A stretch of DNA of 64,000 nt from the NCBI GenBank assembly GCA_905235085.1, contig CAJOKD010000001.1, positions 42,248-106,247 on the forward strand, read 5' to 3'. Below the pieces are notes generated by a model. It saw only the letters and a list, made by a program, of their open reading frames with translations. It was not told the DNA's origin and ran no database searches. Below, piece after piece: positions 1 through 9,254 of the stretch. How positions within the stretch are numbered: position 1 is the stretch's first letter; every line of letters starts with the position of its first letter. Origin of the DNA: an uncultured Bacteroidales bacterium (lineage in GTDB: Bacteria > Bacteroidota > Bacteroidia > Bacteroidales > UBA932). The position numbers and the translations under genes were made by a program.

Positions 1-1
1 T

Positions 2-1393
2 CTTCCGGACGGACAGGTTGTCGTCGAGGAAACTCCGGAACTTGCTCTCGAAGCAGCCAAGAAGATAAATCCGGCACTCACGGCAGCCGATCTGGTCCAG
101 GACGAGGATGTCCTCGATACCTGGTTCTCCAGCTGGCTATGGCCTATTTCGGTATTCGACTCCGAGAGGCCTGGACACCCTGAGCACGAGCCGAACAAGG
201 ACCTTGCATACTATTACCCGACCAACGATCTTGTGACCGGTCCGGACATCATCTTCTTCTGGGTGGCCAGGATGATAATGGCCGGAGGTGAGTTTATGGG
301 CGACAAGCCGTTCAGCAATGTTTACTTTACCGGAATCGTGAGGGACAAGATAGGCCGCAAGATGAGCAAGACCCTCGGCAATTCTCCGGATCCTCTCGAC
401 TTGATCGCGAAATACGGTGCTGATGCGGTCAGGATCGGAATGCTGCTCTGTTCCTCTGCAGGAAATGACATATTCTATGATGAATCCCAGATAGAACAGG
501 GCCGCAATTTCTGCAACAAGATCTGGAATTCATTCCGCTTGATGCAGGGTTGGTCTGTTGATGAAAAACTTCAGCAGAGCGATGTCAACAAGCTGGCCGT
601 CAAGTGGTTTGAGAATAAGTTAAGCCAGACAGTCGAGGCAGTTGAGGACTTGTATTCCAAGTTCCGCATCTCCGATGCCCTGATGACGATCTACAAGTTG
701 TTCTGGGATGAATATTGTTCCTGGTACCTGGAGGCTATCAAGCCTGCATACGGAGAGGCGATCGACAAGGCTTCCTATGACTCAACCCTTGCGTTCTTCG
801 AACAGCTGCTCAAGCTGATCCATCCTGTTATGCCTTTCATCTCCGAGGAGCTTTGGCAGTCTATGGCAGGAAGGGGCGAAAACGAGACTATAATGTTCCA
901 GCCGAGTCCTGCAGCCGGTCCGGTGGATTCCAAGGTCATCGGAGATTTCGAGATGGCTCAGGAAACCATCAATGCTCTCCGCGGAATGCGCCAGCAGAAG
1001 AACATATCTCCTAAGGAACCGCTGTCCCTCCGGATAAAGGGAGGATTCCCTGAGGAAGTGATTCCGCTTATCGTCAAACTGGCCAATGTCTCTGAGGTAG
1101 GTAAGGTCGACGCATTCGGGGATGGAAGCGGGGTTTCGCTACTCGTCAGGACAACGGAGATGTTCGTCCCTCTCGGAGGACTCGTGAACGCGGAAGAAGA
1201 GATAAAGAAGATCGAGGCTGAACTCGAACATCAGCGTGGATTCCTTGCTTTGGTGCGCAAAAAGCTGTCCAACGAGGCCTTCGTGGCCCACGCTCCACAG
1301 CAGGTTGTTGAGCTGGAGCGCAAGAAAGAGTCCGACAGCCTCTCAAAGATTGAAAGTCTAGAAAAGGCGCTTAATGCGTTGAAAACTAAATAA
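2..1393 (+). CDS. valS: Valyl-tRNA synthetase, C-terminal part (5' end outside window)
   Basis: Class I aminoacyl-tRNA synthetase that charges tRNA-Val with valine in the cytoplasm. The frame is already open at base 2, so the N-terminal half lies to the left of the window; about 463 residues remain. Visible are the catalytic-domain segment DEDVLDTWFSSWLWP, the TGPDIIFFWVARM block typical of ValRS, and the KMSKS signature as KMSKT at 359-373. An all-helical anticodon-binding domain follows (W-rich FWDEYCSWYLE), and the protein ends in the Leu/Glu/Lys-rich coiled coil that clamps the tRNA elbow. The ending is normal, so this is an intact gene cut by the window edge. Confidence 0.96.
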   Translation, partial: LPDGQVVVEETPELALEAAKKINPALTAADLVQDEDVLDTWFSSWLWPISVFDSERPGHPEHEPNKDLAYYYPTNDLVTGPDIIFFWVARMIMAGGEFMGDKPFSNVYFTGIVRDKIGRKMSKTLGNSPDPLDLIAKYGADAVRIGMLLCSSAGNDIFYDESQIEQGRNFCNKIWNSFRLMQGWSVDEKLQQSDVNKLAVKWFENKLSQTVEAVEDLYSKFRISDALMTIYKLFWDEYCSWYLEAIKPAYGEAIDKASYDSTLAFFEQLLKLIHPVMPFISEELWQSMAGRGENETIMFQPSPAAGPVDSKVIGDFEMAQETINALRGMRQQKNISPKEPLSLRIKGGFPEEVIPLIVKLANVSEVGKVDAFGDGSGVSLLVRTTEMFVPLGGLVNAEEEIKKIEAELEHQRGFLALVRKKLSNEAFVAHAPQQVVELERKKESDSLSKIESLEKALNALKTK

Positions 1394-1429
1394 AGAAACA
1401 ATTTAGTTTATTATTATAACTTTTTTGTT

Positions 1430-1843
1430 ATGGTATATTCCGAGACGATTTTCCCTGTCAGGTACTACGAAACCGACCAGATGGGCATCGTGCATCATTC
1501 GAATTACATCAGGTACTTCGAGTGTGCGCGTAACAATATGATGGCCGAGTTCGGGTATCCCATAGAGAAGTGCGAAGAGGATGGGGTGACCATCCCGATC
1601 GTATCAGTGGAGTGTCGCTACAGGCACCCCGCGAAGATGGGGGATGTCCTCCGGGTCGTAGCTATGATCGACAAGGTTCCGCTCGCGAAGCTATGGATCC
1701 GCCAGGCTGTATACAACCAGGACGGTGACCTTTGCGTGGAAGGAGAGGTGACGCTGGGATTCTTGAATAAGGAGACCGGACATCCGACCCGTTGCCCGGA
1801 GCTGTTGGTCAAGGCTATAGAAGCACATATCAATGACAAATGA
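1430..1843 (+). CDS. YbgC/FadM-type acyl-CoA thioesterase (hotdog fold)
   Basis: A 137-residue single hotdog-fold protein of the 4-hydroxybenzoyl-CoA/YbgC thioesterase family, expected to hydrolyse short acyl-CoA or acyl-ACP thioesters in the cytoplasm. The family motif [20 protein letters not shown] lies at residues 12-31, and D16 sits at the catalytic aspartate position. The length is normal. It starts 36 bp after valS and runs directly into tatA. In proteobacteria ybgC belongs to the Tol-Pal operon; here the neighbour is a Tat operon, so only a general link to the envelope or lipids can be inferred. The exact substrate cannot be read from sequence. Confidence 0.88.
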   Translation: MVYSETIFPVRYYETDQMGIVHHSNYIRYFECARNNMMAEFGYPIEKCEEDGVTIPIVSVECRYRHPAKMGDVLRVVAMIDKVPLAKLWIRQAVYNQDGDLCVEGEVTLGFLNKETGHPTRCPELLVKAIEAHINDK

Positions 1844-1863
1844 TCATTAAAGTATATTTTATT

Positions 1864-2109
1864 ATGACGCCATTATTTTACCCTCTTGCATTCGGGACCT
1901 GGGAGATAGTCCTGATTGTCGCTGTCATCGTACTCCTTTTCGGAGGCAAGAAGATTCCTGAGTTGATGCAGGGCATTGGAAAGGGAGTCAAAAGCTTCAA
2001 GCAGGGGATGAACGATGTCGAGGCAGAAATGAATGATATCAAGAAGGATATCGATTCTGCTGCCAAGACTCCGGATAAGATCGAGAAGAAGGACGAGTAC
2101 GAAAAGTAA
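1864..2109 (+). CDS. tatA: Sec-independent protein translocase subunit TatA/TatE
   Basis: Small Tat translocase subunit that oligomerises around TatC to pass folded proteins across the inner membrane. The 81-residue product has a short N-terminus, one membrane helix (about residues 9-26, ending [11 protein letters not shown]), then an amphipathic helix rich in Lys and Gly and a charged tail. The FGGKKIPEL hinge is diagnostic. An upstream in-frame ATG at 1840 would add eight residues and overlap the thioesterase stop; I prefer 1864 because it gives the usual short N-tail. tatC follows after one base. Only one TatA-type gene is present here and no tatB, which fits the minimal TatAC arrangement known in many Bacteroidota. 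Confidence 0.9.
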   Translation: MTPLFYPLAFGTWEIVLIVAVIVLLFGGKKIPELMQGIGKGVKSFKQGMNDVEAEMNDIKKDIDSAAKTPDKIEKKDEYEK

Positions 2110-2110
2110 A

Positions 2111-2905
2111 GTGTCCGAAGAGAGCAAAGACCAGGAACAACTGGCAGGCGAGATGTCCTTCTGGGACCATCTCGAGGTATTGAGGGGGACCTTGTTCCGC
2201 TCGATACTTTACGTGTGCCTGGCCGCCGTGGTCTGCTTTTCTTTGAAGGACTTGATGTTCAAGGTTGTCTTCTATCCGGCAGATGCCGATTTCTTCCTGT
2301 ACAGGTTCCTGCACTGGAAGGTGAATGTCAACCTCATCAATACCGACGTCGTCGCCCAGTTTTTCGTGCATCTCAAGGTGGCCTGTCTCGTGGGTCTGGT
2401 GCTCGTATTCCCATTGGTAATATGGGAAATCTGGAAGTTCATCGCACCCGCATTGTACGAGAAGGAGAAGAAGATCGTCAGGGGAGCTTTTATGATGGCT
2501 TCAGTGCTCTTCTATCTGGGTGTCGCCTGCGGCTATTTCTTCGTCCTTCCAGTCTGCCTGCAATTCTTTATGAACTACTCGGTTGGCGATAATGTCACCA
2601 ACATGATCAATCTCAATTCGTACATCAGTCTCTTCATATCGATGGTTTTTATGATAGGGTTGGTGTTCGAGTTTCCTTCCGTCATTGCAGTGCTCTCCCG
2701 TTTCGGGATCGTGACCAAGGATATTCTCAGGAAATACCGCAAGCACGCCTTCGTCGTGGTCCTGATACTTGCTGCACTGATTACTCCGGCCGACCCTCTT
2801 TCGATGTTCGTGCTTGCGGTCCCTCTTTACGGCCTTTATGAATTCAGCATCTCCCAATGCAAGCCTGCGATCGAGGATGATGGTAATGTGGAGGACGGGG
2901 AATGA
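2111..2905 (+). CDS. tatC: Sec-independent protein translocase TatC
   Basis: Polytopic inner-membrane receptor for twin-arginine signal peptides. The opening MSFWDHLEVLRGTLFRS is the conserved TatC N-terminus (MSxxxHLxELR), followed by about six hydrophobic segments and the WEIWKFIAPALYEKE cytoplasmic loop. LITPADPLSMFVLAVPLYGLYE near the end is also typical. I choose GTG at 2111, one base after the tatA stop, giving 264 residues; ATG at 2153 is the alternative. A longer in-frame extension back to 2033 lies inside tatA and looks like an out-of-frame shadow (Arg/Ser-rich). The stop overlaps the next start as ATGA, so translation is probably coupled. Confidence 0.93.
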   Translation: MSEESKDQEQLAGEMSFWDHLEVLRGTLFRSILYVCLAAVVCFSLKDLMFKVVFYPADADFFLYRFLHWKVNVNLINTDVVAQFFVHLKVACLVGLVLVFPLVIWEIWKFIAPALYEKEKKIVRGAFMMASVLFYLGVACGYFFVLPVCLQFFMNYSVGDNVTNMINLNSYISLFISMVFMIGLVFEFPSVIAVLSRFGIVTKDILRKYRKHAFVVVLILAALITPADPLSMFVLAVPLYGLYEFSISQCKPAIEDDGNVEDGE

Positions 2906-4851
2906 TTTCCATCAACGGGCTGACCATGGCATTCGGGGGATTCACCCTGCTCGACAGCATAGATTTCCATATCAGCGACAACGATAAGATCGGTCTCGTG
3001 GGCAAGAACGGTTCCGGGAAGTCCACGATAATGAAACTGATCTGCGGGCTTCAGGCGCCCACATCCGGTTCCGTGGACAAGCCTAACGAGGTGCGGATAG
3101 GTTATCTGCCCCAGATAATGGAGCATCACAAGGGCAGGACTGTGCTGGAAGAGACTATGACAGCCTTCGACCACATCACCACGATGCACAAGGAACTCGA
3201 AGACATCAGTGTCAGGCTTGCGGAACGTACTGATTATGAGTCGGAAGCATACCTTAGGCTAATCAATCGCTTGAATGACCTTACTGATGCTCTGGCCATC
3301 GTTCAGAACGAACCCGTCGAGGTTCTCGCCCAGAAAACCCTGCTGGGACTCGGATTCAAGGATGAAGACCTGGGACGGCGCACCGAGACATTCAGCCAAG
3401 GCTGGAATATGAGGATAGAGCTTGCTAAGGTCCTGCTCTCTGAACCGGATATCCTTCTGCTCGACGAGCCTACCAATCATCTGGACATAGAGTCCATCGA
3501 ATGGCTTGAAGACTATCTGAAAGGTCACCGGGGGTCGCTTCTGCTGGTATCCCACGACCGTAAGTTCCTGGACAACGTAACGAACAGGACAGTCGAGATA
3601 GTACTGGGCCATATCTATGATTACAAGGTGCCTTACAGCCAGTATGTAGAGCTGCACGATGAGCGCGTGGCACAGCAGCAGGCCGCCTATGCCAACCAGC
3701 AGAGGATGATAGAGAAGACAGAAGTCTTCATAAACAAGTTCCGGTACAAGCCGACCAAGTCCAACCAGGTCCAGTCCAGGATCAAGCAGCTCGAGAAACT
3801 CGAACGTCTTGAAATAGACGAGACCGACAACGCCACACTGACTGTAAAATTCCCGCCGGCTCCGCGTTCCGGAGATATTGTATTCAAGGCATCGGACCTT
3901 ACGGTCGGTTACCCTGGGAAGGTGGTCTTCATAGGAGCCGACATAGAAGTCAAGAGAGGGGAGAAGGTTGCGCTAATAGGACGGAACGGAGAGGGAAAGA
4001 CCACATTGATGCGCGTCATTGCGGGAGAGTTGGACCCTATTTCCGGAACTGCCCGTACCGGATACAATGTGAATATGGGCTATTATGCCCAGAATCAAGA
4101 AGATACACTTGACAGGAACCTTACCGTATATGAAACCTTGGAAAGCATTGCGGTCGGTGACATACGTATGAAGCTTCGGGATATCCTGGCTCAGTTCCTT
4201 TTCCGCGGTGAGGATATAGACAAGAAGGTGAGCGTCCTCTCCGGAGGAGAGAGAGCGCGGCTCGGAATGGCCAGGTTTATGCTCCAGCCTTATAACTTGC
4301 TTGCTCTCGACGAGCCTACCAACCATATGGATATCAAGTCGAAAGACATCCTCAAGCAAGCGCTCAAGGCTTATGATGGCACGTTGATTGTGGTATCTCA
4401 CGACCGTGACTTCCTGGATGGCCTGGTGGACAAGATGTACGAGTTCAGGGACGGGAAGGTCAAGGAGCATATCGGAAGCGTATCCGAGTTCCTGGAGAAA
4501 CGGAAGATCGAATCCCTGCAGGAACTTGAACGCAGGTTCGGTCAGGCTGCAAAGGATGTAGTTCAGTCGGAGGCAGTTGAAGGGAAGGAAAAAGCTAAGC
4601 AGACATTCGAGCAGAAGCGCAGTGAATCCAAGGAACTCAGGAAGATGAAGCATCGCGTCGAGTTCCTGGAAGGGGAGATAGGCAAAATCGAGTCAAAGAT
4701 GAAGGAAATCGAAAAAGTACTGTCCAACCCGATTGCTTCCGACGATATAATGGAACTTACGCGGACCTATCTGGAAGACAAGCGCGAACTTGACAGGAAG
4801 ACTGCCGAATGGACCTCGCTTATGGAGCGGATTGAAGAGAATAACCTTTAA
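2902..4851 (+). CDS. ABC-F family ATPase (tandem ABC domains, no membrane segments)
   Basis: Soluble 649-residue protein with two ABC ATPase domains in one chain, the ABC-F arrangement. These proteins bind the ribosomal E site and modulate translation or protect against antibiotics. The first domain has Walker A GKNGSGKST and the Walker B/D-loop LLLDEPTNHLDIES; the second has GRNGEGKTT, signature SGGERARLGMARF and LALDEPTNHMDIKS. The linker between the domains is Lys/Gln/Arg-rich, and the C-terminus is a coiled coil (about residues 555-645). There are no transmembrane segments. It overlaps tatC by four bases, and the next gene's first ATG overlaps its stop (TAATG). Subfamily (Uup/YdiF-like) and antibiotic relevance cannot be settled from this. 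Confidence 0.93.
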   Translation: MISINGLTMAFGGFTLLDSIDFHISDNDKIGLVGKNGSGKSTIMKLICGLQAPTSGSVDKPNEVRIGYLPQIMEHHKGRTVLEETMTAFDHITTMHKELEDISVRLAERTDYESEAYLRLINRLNDLTDALAIVQNEPVEVLAQKTLLGLGFKDEDLGRRTETFSQGWNMRIELAKVLLSEPDILLLDEPTNHLDIESIEWLEDYLKGHRGSLLLVSHDRKFLDNVTNRTVEIVLGHIYDYKVPYSQYVELHDERVAQQQAAYANQQRMIEKTEVFINKFRYKPTKSNQVQSRIKQLEKLERLEIDETDNATLTVKFPPAPRSGDIVFKASDLTVGYPGKVVFIGADIEVKRGEKVALIGRNGEGKTTLMRVIAGELDPISGTARTGYNVNMGYYAQNQEDTLDRNLTVYETLESIAVGDIRMKLRDILAQFLFRGEDIDKKVSVLSGGERARLGMARFMLQPYNLLALDEPTNHMDIKSKDILKQALKAYDGTLIVVSHDRDFLDGLVDKMYEFRDGKVKEHIGSVSEFLEKRKIESLQELERRFGQAAKDVVQSEAVEGKEKAKQTFEQKRSESKELRKMKHRVEFLEGEIGKIESKMKEIEKVLSNPIASDDIMELTRTYLEDKRELDRKTAEWTSLMERIEENNL

Positions 4852-5765
4852 TGTTAATGAATATGAAAACATTGATTAACAAAACGTTAGCTTTTGCTAC
4901 TTTACTTATTGCGTCAGCATCTTTCGCTGTCGCTCAGACTCGTACGGTCGAACACGAGTATTCTCCTTTCGACGGCGTCGTCGCTTCGAATGGTTTCAAG
5001 GTAACCATATCCCAGAGTGACAAGTACGCTGCAAAGCTGACCGTCGACGATGTGCTGGAGAGTTATGTCCAGTGCTATGTCAAGGCGAACGTTCTCTATG
5101 TAGGACTCGATGACAAGAACATCCCCAAAGAGGTCAAGAAGATGTACAAGGGCAAGAACGCTCAAGAGCCTGTCCTCAGTGCCATAGTCTCTGTTCCTGT
5201 TCTCAACTCATTGACTCTGAATGACGATTCGCAGTTCTTCAATACTGGTACTTTAAGTGCAGAGAACTTCTCTCTCTTCCTGAACGGTACTACTGCGATC
5301 AACAACCTCAGCGTTGTTGCAAAGACAGCCGTGCTGAGCGTGGCCAAGAATGCAAAGCTTACCAACGCCAATGTGCGTACCGAAGGCAACATCGCCGTAG
5401 CTGGTGACGGCAAGGGAATTATGACGCTCGAATATGCTGCAGAGAACCTTGATGTCAACACTGCCGGTTCAGCTGACCTTGCCATCAACGGAGCCGCAGA
5501 GAAGGTGACCGTGAATTCTGCCAACAGTGCCAAGACGGTTGTTACCGGCGAGGCCAAGTCATTGGAAGTCACCGGGAAAGGTACGGTCGATGCTTCGGGG
5601 CTGAAAGTCAAGGAGGCCAAGTTGAGCACCAATGGAGCGACTGTGAAGGTAAATGCCAGCAATGACATCGAACTCGACCTAGGAAAGGGATCCGAGGTGG
5701 AATATGCCGGTGATCCTACCGTAAAGATCGTCAAGATCCAGAGTTCATCCGTGACCAGGAAATAA
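4851..5765 (+). CDS. Secreted GIN-domain (DUF2807-like) protein
   Basis: About 300 residues with a clean Sec signal peptide (LAFATLLIASASFAVAQ). The mature part is a beta-rich repetitive protein: V.SNGFKVTISQSDKYAAKLTVDD, then many short strands rich in Ala, Asn, Val and Thr, as in the putative auto-transporter adhesin head GIN (DUF2807) domain common in Bacteroidota. It is probably exported to the periplasm or surface as a right-handed beta solenoid. The function of this family is not established. The start could be ATG 4851, 4857 or 4863; the last gives the most regular signal peptide. It sits between an ABC-F ATPase and a dipeptidase with one-base overlaps on both sides, so it is co-transcribed with both. 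Confidence 0.75.
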   Translation: MLMNMKTLINKTLAFATLLIASASFAVAQTRTVEHEYSPFDGVVASNGFKVTISQSDKYAAKLTVDDVLESYVQCYVKANVLYVGLDDKNIPKEVKKMYKGKNAQEPVLSAIVSVPVLNSLTLNDDSQFFNTGTLSAENFSLFLNGTTAINNLSVVAKTAVLSVAKNAKLTNANVRTEGNIAVAGDGKGIMTLEYAAENLDVNTAGSADLAINGAAEKVTVNSANSAKTVVTGEAKSLEVTGKGTVDASGLKVKEAKLSTNGATVKVNASNDIELDLGKGSEVEYAGDPTVKIVKIQSSSVTRK

Positions 5766-6847
5766 TGTTCGTCCTTGATTCCCATTCCGACACTCCTTCC
5801 CAGATGATGCGGGGACAGGATGTTGGGATATGCAACCTGAGGGGGCACGTGGATTTCCCGCGCTTGAAAGCCGGGGGAGTCGATGCCTCCTTCTTTGCTT
5901 TGTATACTCCTGCCTCGATGCAGCCGGATGCAGCTACGAGATATGCCTTGGAGATGATCGGCAAGGTATACGACGCACTGGAAGCATATCCGGGAGAGGC
6001 GGCTCTGGCACTCACGCCTGAAGACGCGTTCACCAACAAGGAGAAAGGGTTTGTTTCCATATTCCTGGGTATGGAGAACGGGGCGCCCATACAGGAGTCC
6101 CTGTCGCTCCTGCGTCTCTTCCACCGGCTCGGGGTAAGGTATATAACGTTGACGCACAATGGCGACAACCAGATTGCGGACAGCGCAGCGGAAGGGAAAA
6201 GATGGCACGGCCTGAGCCCGTTCGGCAGGGAAGTGGTGGCAGAAATGAACCGGATTGGAATGATAGTGGACCTGGCTCACGCCTCGGACGAGACATTCTA
6301 TGACGTAATTTCCTGTTCGAAGTCCCCGGTGGTCTCTACGCATTCCTGCTGCAGGGCGCTTGCAGGGCACCGCAGGAATATGTCCGACGATATGCTGCGC
6401 ACCTTGGCCGACCACGGAGGTGTGGTGCAGATCAACTTCTATCCTGTATTCCTCTCCGACGCTTTTGCCAGGACATTGGCCGAGTCCGGGCTTGAAGAAA
6501 AGGGCTGGGTGGAGAGCGAGTGGATAAAGGATCCCTCCGATCCCGTGAAACGTGCCGCCTGGGATTCGGTCCTTGACGAACTGGCTGCTTTGCCGAGACC
6601 GTCCTATAAGGAGGTGGTAGACCATATTGACCATGCAGTCAAAGTGGCCGGCATCGACCACGTTGGGATAGGGTCGGACTTCGACGGCATCGAAGTGACT
6701 CCGCAAGGCTTGGAAGATGTATCCAAGATGCAGGCGATTTTCGATGAAATGACCGTCCGAGGCTATTCTGACGACCAGATCGAGAAGGTAGCAGGCGCCA
6801 ATTTCATCAGAGTATTCAACGAAGTGATATCCAATTCGTTAGGCTAG
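5765..6847 (+). CDS. Membrane dipeptidase-like peptidase, family M19
   Basis: 360-residue zinc dipeptidase of the renal/membrane dipeptidase family (M19), with a TIM-barrel amidohydrolase fold. Zinc ligands are recognisable: H7 and D9 in DSHSDT, E104 in LGMENG, H172 in DLAHAS and H193 in STHSCCRA. The late GIGSDFDG block carries the conserved acidic residue. No signal peptide is visible, so a cytoplasmic location is likely. The usual substrate of the family is an L-Xaa/D-Xaa dipeptide, so a role in recycling peptides or cell-wall fragments is possible but inferred. It overlaps the stop of the preceding gene (TAATG) and is followed by a strong terminator. Confidence 0.88.
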   Translation: MFVLDSHSDTPSQMMRGQDVGICNLRGHVDFPRLKAGGVDASFFALYTPASMQPDAATRYALEMIGKVYDALEAYPGEAALALTPEDAFTNKEKGFVSIFLGMENGAPIQESLSLLRLFHRLGVRYITLTHNGDNQIADSAAEGKRWHGLSPFGREVVAEMNRIGMIVDLAHASDETFYDVISCSKSPVVSTHSCCRALAGHRRNMSDDMLRTLADHGGVVQINFYPVFLSDAFARTLAESGLEEKGWVESEWIKDPSDPVKRAAWDSVLDELAALPRPSYKEVVDHIDHAVKVAGIDHVGIGSDFDGIEVTPQGLEDVSKMQAIFDEMTVRGYSDDQIEKVAGANFIRVFNEVISNSLG

Positions 6848-6865
6848 AATCAGACATATATATCG

Positions 6866-6913
6866 TTAGTGCAACAAAAATGTTATGGATTTTTAACAAT
6901 TTTGTTGCACTAA
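6866..6913. terminator. Bidirectional intrinsic terminator hairpin
   Basis: Near-perfect 20-bp inverted repeat: left arm 6866-6885, right arm 6894-6913, one mismatch, 8-base loop. The arms are A/T-rich next to the loop (a run of A on one side, T on the other), so the hairpin can end transcription from both sides. It separates the convergent dipeptidase and cinA genes. Confidence 0.75.
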
Positions 6914-6920
6914 TTGTATA

Positions 6921-8192
6921 TTAATGATTTAAATCATCAAGGATAAATAGACGCAGTGCATCGAGTGCTGCGGCGGCAAAACGCTCGATATTCCTCTTTC
7001 TGTCGTTCTTGAAAACCTTCCTGACAGTCCTTGTTCCGTTAGGTCCGCTGACTCCTATCCATACGGTTCCGACAGGATTCTTCTCGTCTCCGGCCGGGCC
7101 TGCAAGTCCTGTGGTGGACACGGAATAGGTACTTCCCGTGAGCTTCCTGACCCCCTCGGCCATAGCTGCTGCAACCTCGGAGCTCACCACACCGTATTCG
7201 CATATCAGGGATGGGGGAATGTCCAGGACTCTTTCCTTGACAGCGATCGCGTAGGATGTGACGCTTCCGAGGTAATATTCGGAAGAACCTGGTACGGAGG
7301 TGATGAGGGAGCTGATCTTTCCGCCGGTACAGGATTCCGCAGCGCTCAAGGTCATTCCGCTGCCTCGCATAAGGGCTCCTATAGCGTTTTCAAGCGTGTC
7401 GTCCTTGAAAGAGTATATCTTGTTGCCCAATATGGGTTTCAGGGCCACGAAACGGGCATCTATGCGCTTTTCTGCCTCTTCCTGGCTCCCTCCGTAGATG
7501 GATAGCCTGAGACGGACGCCGGTCAGCTGGTTGGGCAGGTAGGCGAGGTGCATATCCTCGGGCAGGTCGTTCTCCCAAGGCTCGATGAGTTCAGCCAGGG
7601 CCGATTCAGCCAGTCCTGAGACCATAATGCATTTATGGAAGATATCCTCGAGTGGGTTGTGAGCCTTTATGTCTTCCATCACTTCAGGCAGTGCGCCAAG
7701 AGTTTCGAAAGGAACACCTGGCATCGCATAGAGAGTGGCAGGATGGCCGAATCTCTCTTCCGGGAAGCGGAAAACCATAATGGGGGCGGTTCCCTTGTGG
7801 TTGACAATGACATCGCAGGTATCGGGCACGAGGGCCTGTGACTTGTTGGATTCCAGCATATCCAGGCCTCTGGCCGAAAGGATTCCGTGGATCACCTGCA
7901 GCTGGCCTTGGTGCTCGACGTACCCTTTGCTTCCCGACATCTTTGCAAGAGCAGCCTTGGTGATGTCGTCACGGGTAGGTCCGAGACCTCCTGTCGAAAT
8001 CACTATGTCATTGATTTCCAATTCGTGAGTGAGGTTGCCGACGATTTCATCGTGGTTGTCCCCGATAGACAGCATCCGGGTGACCTTGATGCCTGTTTCT
8101 TCAAGCGCACGTGATATATGGGACGAGTTGGTGTCGACTATCTGTCCGATGAGTATCTCATCTCCGATCGTGCATATAGATGCTTGTGTCAT
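6921..8192 (-). CDS. cinA: CinA family nicotinamide-nucleotide amidase / ADP-ribose pyrophosphatase
   Basis: Full-length two-domain CinA (423 residues). The N-terminal MoaB-like COG1058 domain opens with ICTIGDEILIGQIVDTNS and contains STGGLGPTRDD; it hydrolyses ADP-ribose in characterised members. The C-terminal PncC domain carries AAESCTGGKISS and STTGLAGPAGDE and deamidates nicotinamide mononucleotide to nicotinate mononucleotide in NAD recycling. Both domains look complete. The start overlaps the end of pyrD by four bases, so the two are one operon on the minus strand. The terminator at 6866-6913 ends the unit. The old competence-inducible name is not supported by anything here. Confidence 0.94.
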   Translation of the reverse strand: MTQASICTIGDEILIGQIVDTNSSHISRALEETGIKVTRMLSIGDNHDEIVGNLTHELEINDIVISTGGLGPTRDDITKAALAKMSGSKGYVEHQGQLQVIHGILSARGLDMLESNKSQALVPDTCDVIVNHKGTAPIMVFRFPEERFGHPATLYAMPGVPFETLGALPEVMEDIKAHNPLEDIFHKCIMVSGLAESALAELIEPWENDLPEDMHLAYLPNQLTGVRLRLSIYGGSQEEAEKRIDARFVALKPILGNKIYSFKDDTLENAIGALMRGSGMTLSAAESCTGGKISSLITSVPGSSEYYLGSVTSYAIAVKERVLDIPPSLICEYGVVSSEVAAAMAEGVRKLTGSTYSVSTTGLAGPAGDEKNPVGTVWIGVSGPNGTRTVRKVFKNDRKRNIERFAAAALDALRLFILDDLNH

Positions 8193-9217
8193 TTGATGTT
8201 TTTGAGTATTCTTTTGACCAGGGAAGGACCTTCGTAGATGAAGCCTGTGTATATCTGGATCAGTGAAGCACCGGATTCGAGCATTTCGCGAGCCTGCGCC
8301 GGGCTCATTATGCCCCCGACTCCCACAATCGGAAGGCGTCCTCCAGTGAATTCGTGGATATACTTTACCAGAGCCAAGCTTTTCTTGTACAAAGGTGCTC
8401 CGGAGAGGCCTCCGTTGCCGATTTTTCCCAATTTGCTCCCATTGGTCCTGAGCCCCTCGCGGGAAGTTGTCGTATTACCGGCCACGATTCCGTCGATACC
8501 CGACAGCATACAGTACTTGAGTATCTCGTCCAGTTCTTCGTGAGGTATGTCAGGGGAGACCTTGACCAGGACCGGCTTGTAGCTGTCGTAGCATATCCTG
8601 AGGTCCAGCATAGGATCCAGTATGTCCGACAGGTATGACACGTCCTGCAGATTCCTGAGGCCTTCTACGTTGGGACAGGAGACATTGACTGTGAATAGGT
8701 CAACGAAGTCGTAGAGTTCCGAGAAAGCCTTCGTGTAGTCTGCTATCGTGTCTTCGTCAGAAGCGCTCTTGCTGTTCTTGGCGATGCTGGCGGCCAGGAT
8801 GGTTCTCGGTTTGTCCTTGCTGATATGCCGGATTGCGTTCTTAACGCCTTTGTTGTTGATTCCCATCCTGTTGATCAATGCCCTGTCCTGCGGCAGGCGG
8901 AAAAGCCTGGGCTTGGGATTGCCTTCCTGAGGTTCCGGCGTCAGCGAACCGATCTCGATGAACGAGAAACCGAAACGGGAGAGTTCATTGTAGTGTTCGC
9001 CGTTCTTGTCAAGTCCAGCAGCTAGGCCGACCGGGTTGGGGAAATCGATGCCGAACACGTTTGTGGCTAGGGTAGGATCGTTGTGCGAGTAGAAAAGGCT
9101 CGTAAGGCTCCCAGCCAGAGGTATCCGTCTCAATGCACCCAGGGCGCGCAACGTGAAGTTGTGCGCAGTTTCAGGCGACAGCCCGAACAGAAGAGGCCGT
9201 ATCAACTGTTTGTACAT
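8189..9217 (-). CDS. pyrD: Dihydroorotate dehydrogenase, class 2 type
   Basis: Oxidises dihydroorotate to orotate in pyrimidine synthesis, passing electrons through FMN to membrane quinone. The N-terminal helical extension (YKQLIRPLLFGLSPETAHN) is the membrane-associating segment that defines class 2. The FMN site motifs NPVGLAAGLDKNGE (61-74), INRMGINNKG and GVGGIMSPAQAREML are present. At the active-site base the motif reads NVSCPN with Cys at 181, where class 2 enzymes usually have Ser and class 1 enzymes Cys. The length of 342 is normal. It is transcribed just ahead of cinA with a four-base overlap. The first ATG at 9217 fits the family N-terminus. Confidence 0.94.
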   Translation of the reverse strand: MYKQLIRPLLFGLSPETAHNFTLRALGALRRIPLAGSLTSLFYSHNDPTLATNVFGIDFPNPVGLAAGLDKNGEHYNELSRFGFSFIEIGSLTPEPQEGNPKPRLFRLPQDRALINRMGINNKGVKNAIRHISKDKPRTILAASIAKNSKSASDEDTIADYTKAFSELYDFVDLFTVNVSCPNVEGLRNLQDVSYLSDILDPMLDLRICYDSYKPVLVKVSPDIPHEELDEILKYCMLSGIDGIVAGNTTTSREGLRTNGSKLGKIGNGGLSGAPLYKKSLALVKYIHEFTGGRLPIVGVGGIMSPAQAREMLESGASLIQIYTGFIYEGPSLVKRILKNIK

Positions 9218-9254
9218 ACAGGATACAAATATAATAAAAAAGCGCTAACGCCAC

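Noticed and set aside
2033..2110. ATG start for tatC inside tatA
   Set aside because: The added residues are Arg/Ser-rich and do not match TatC; GTG 2111 sits right after the tatA stop.
5162..6706. Long open frame (514 codons) on the minus strand
   Set aside because: Antisense to the secreted GIN-domain gene and the M19 dipeptidase; no domain or promoter supports it.
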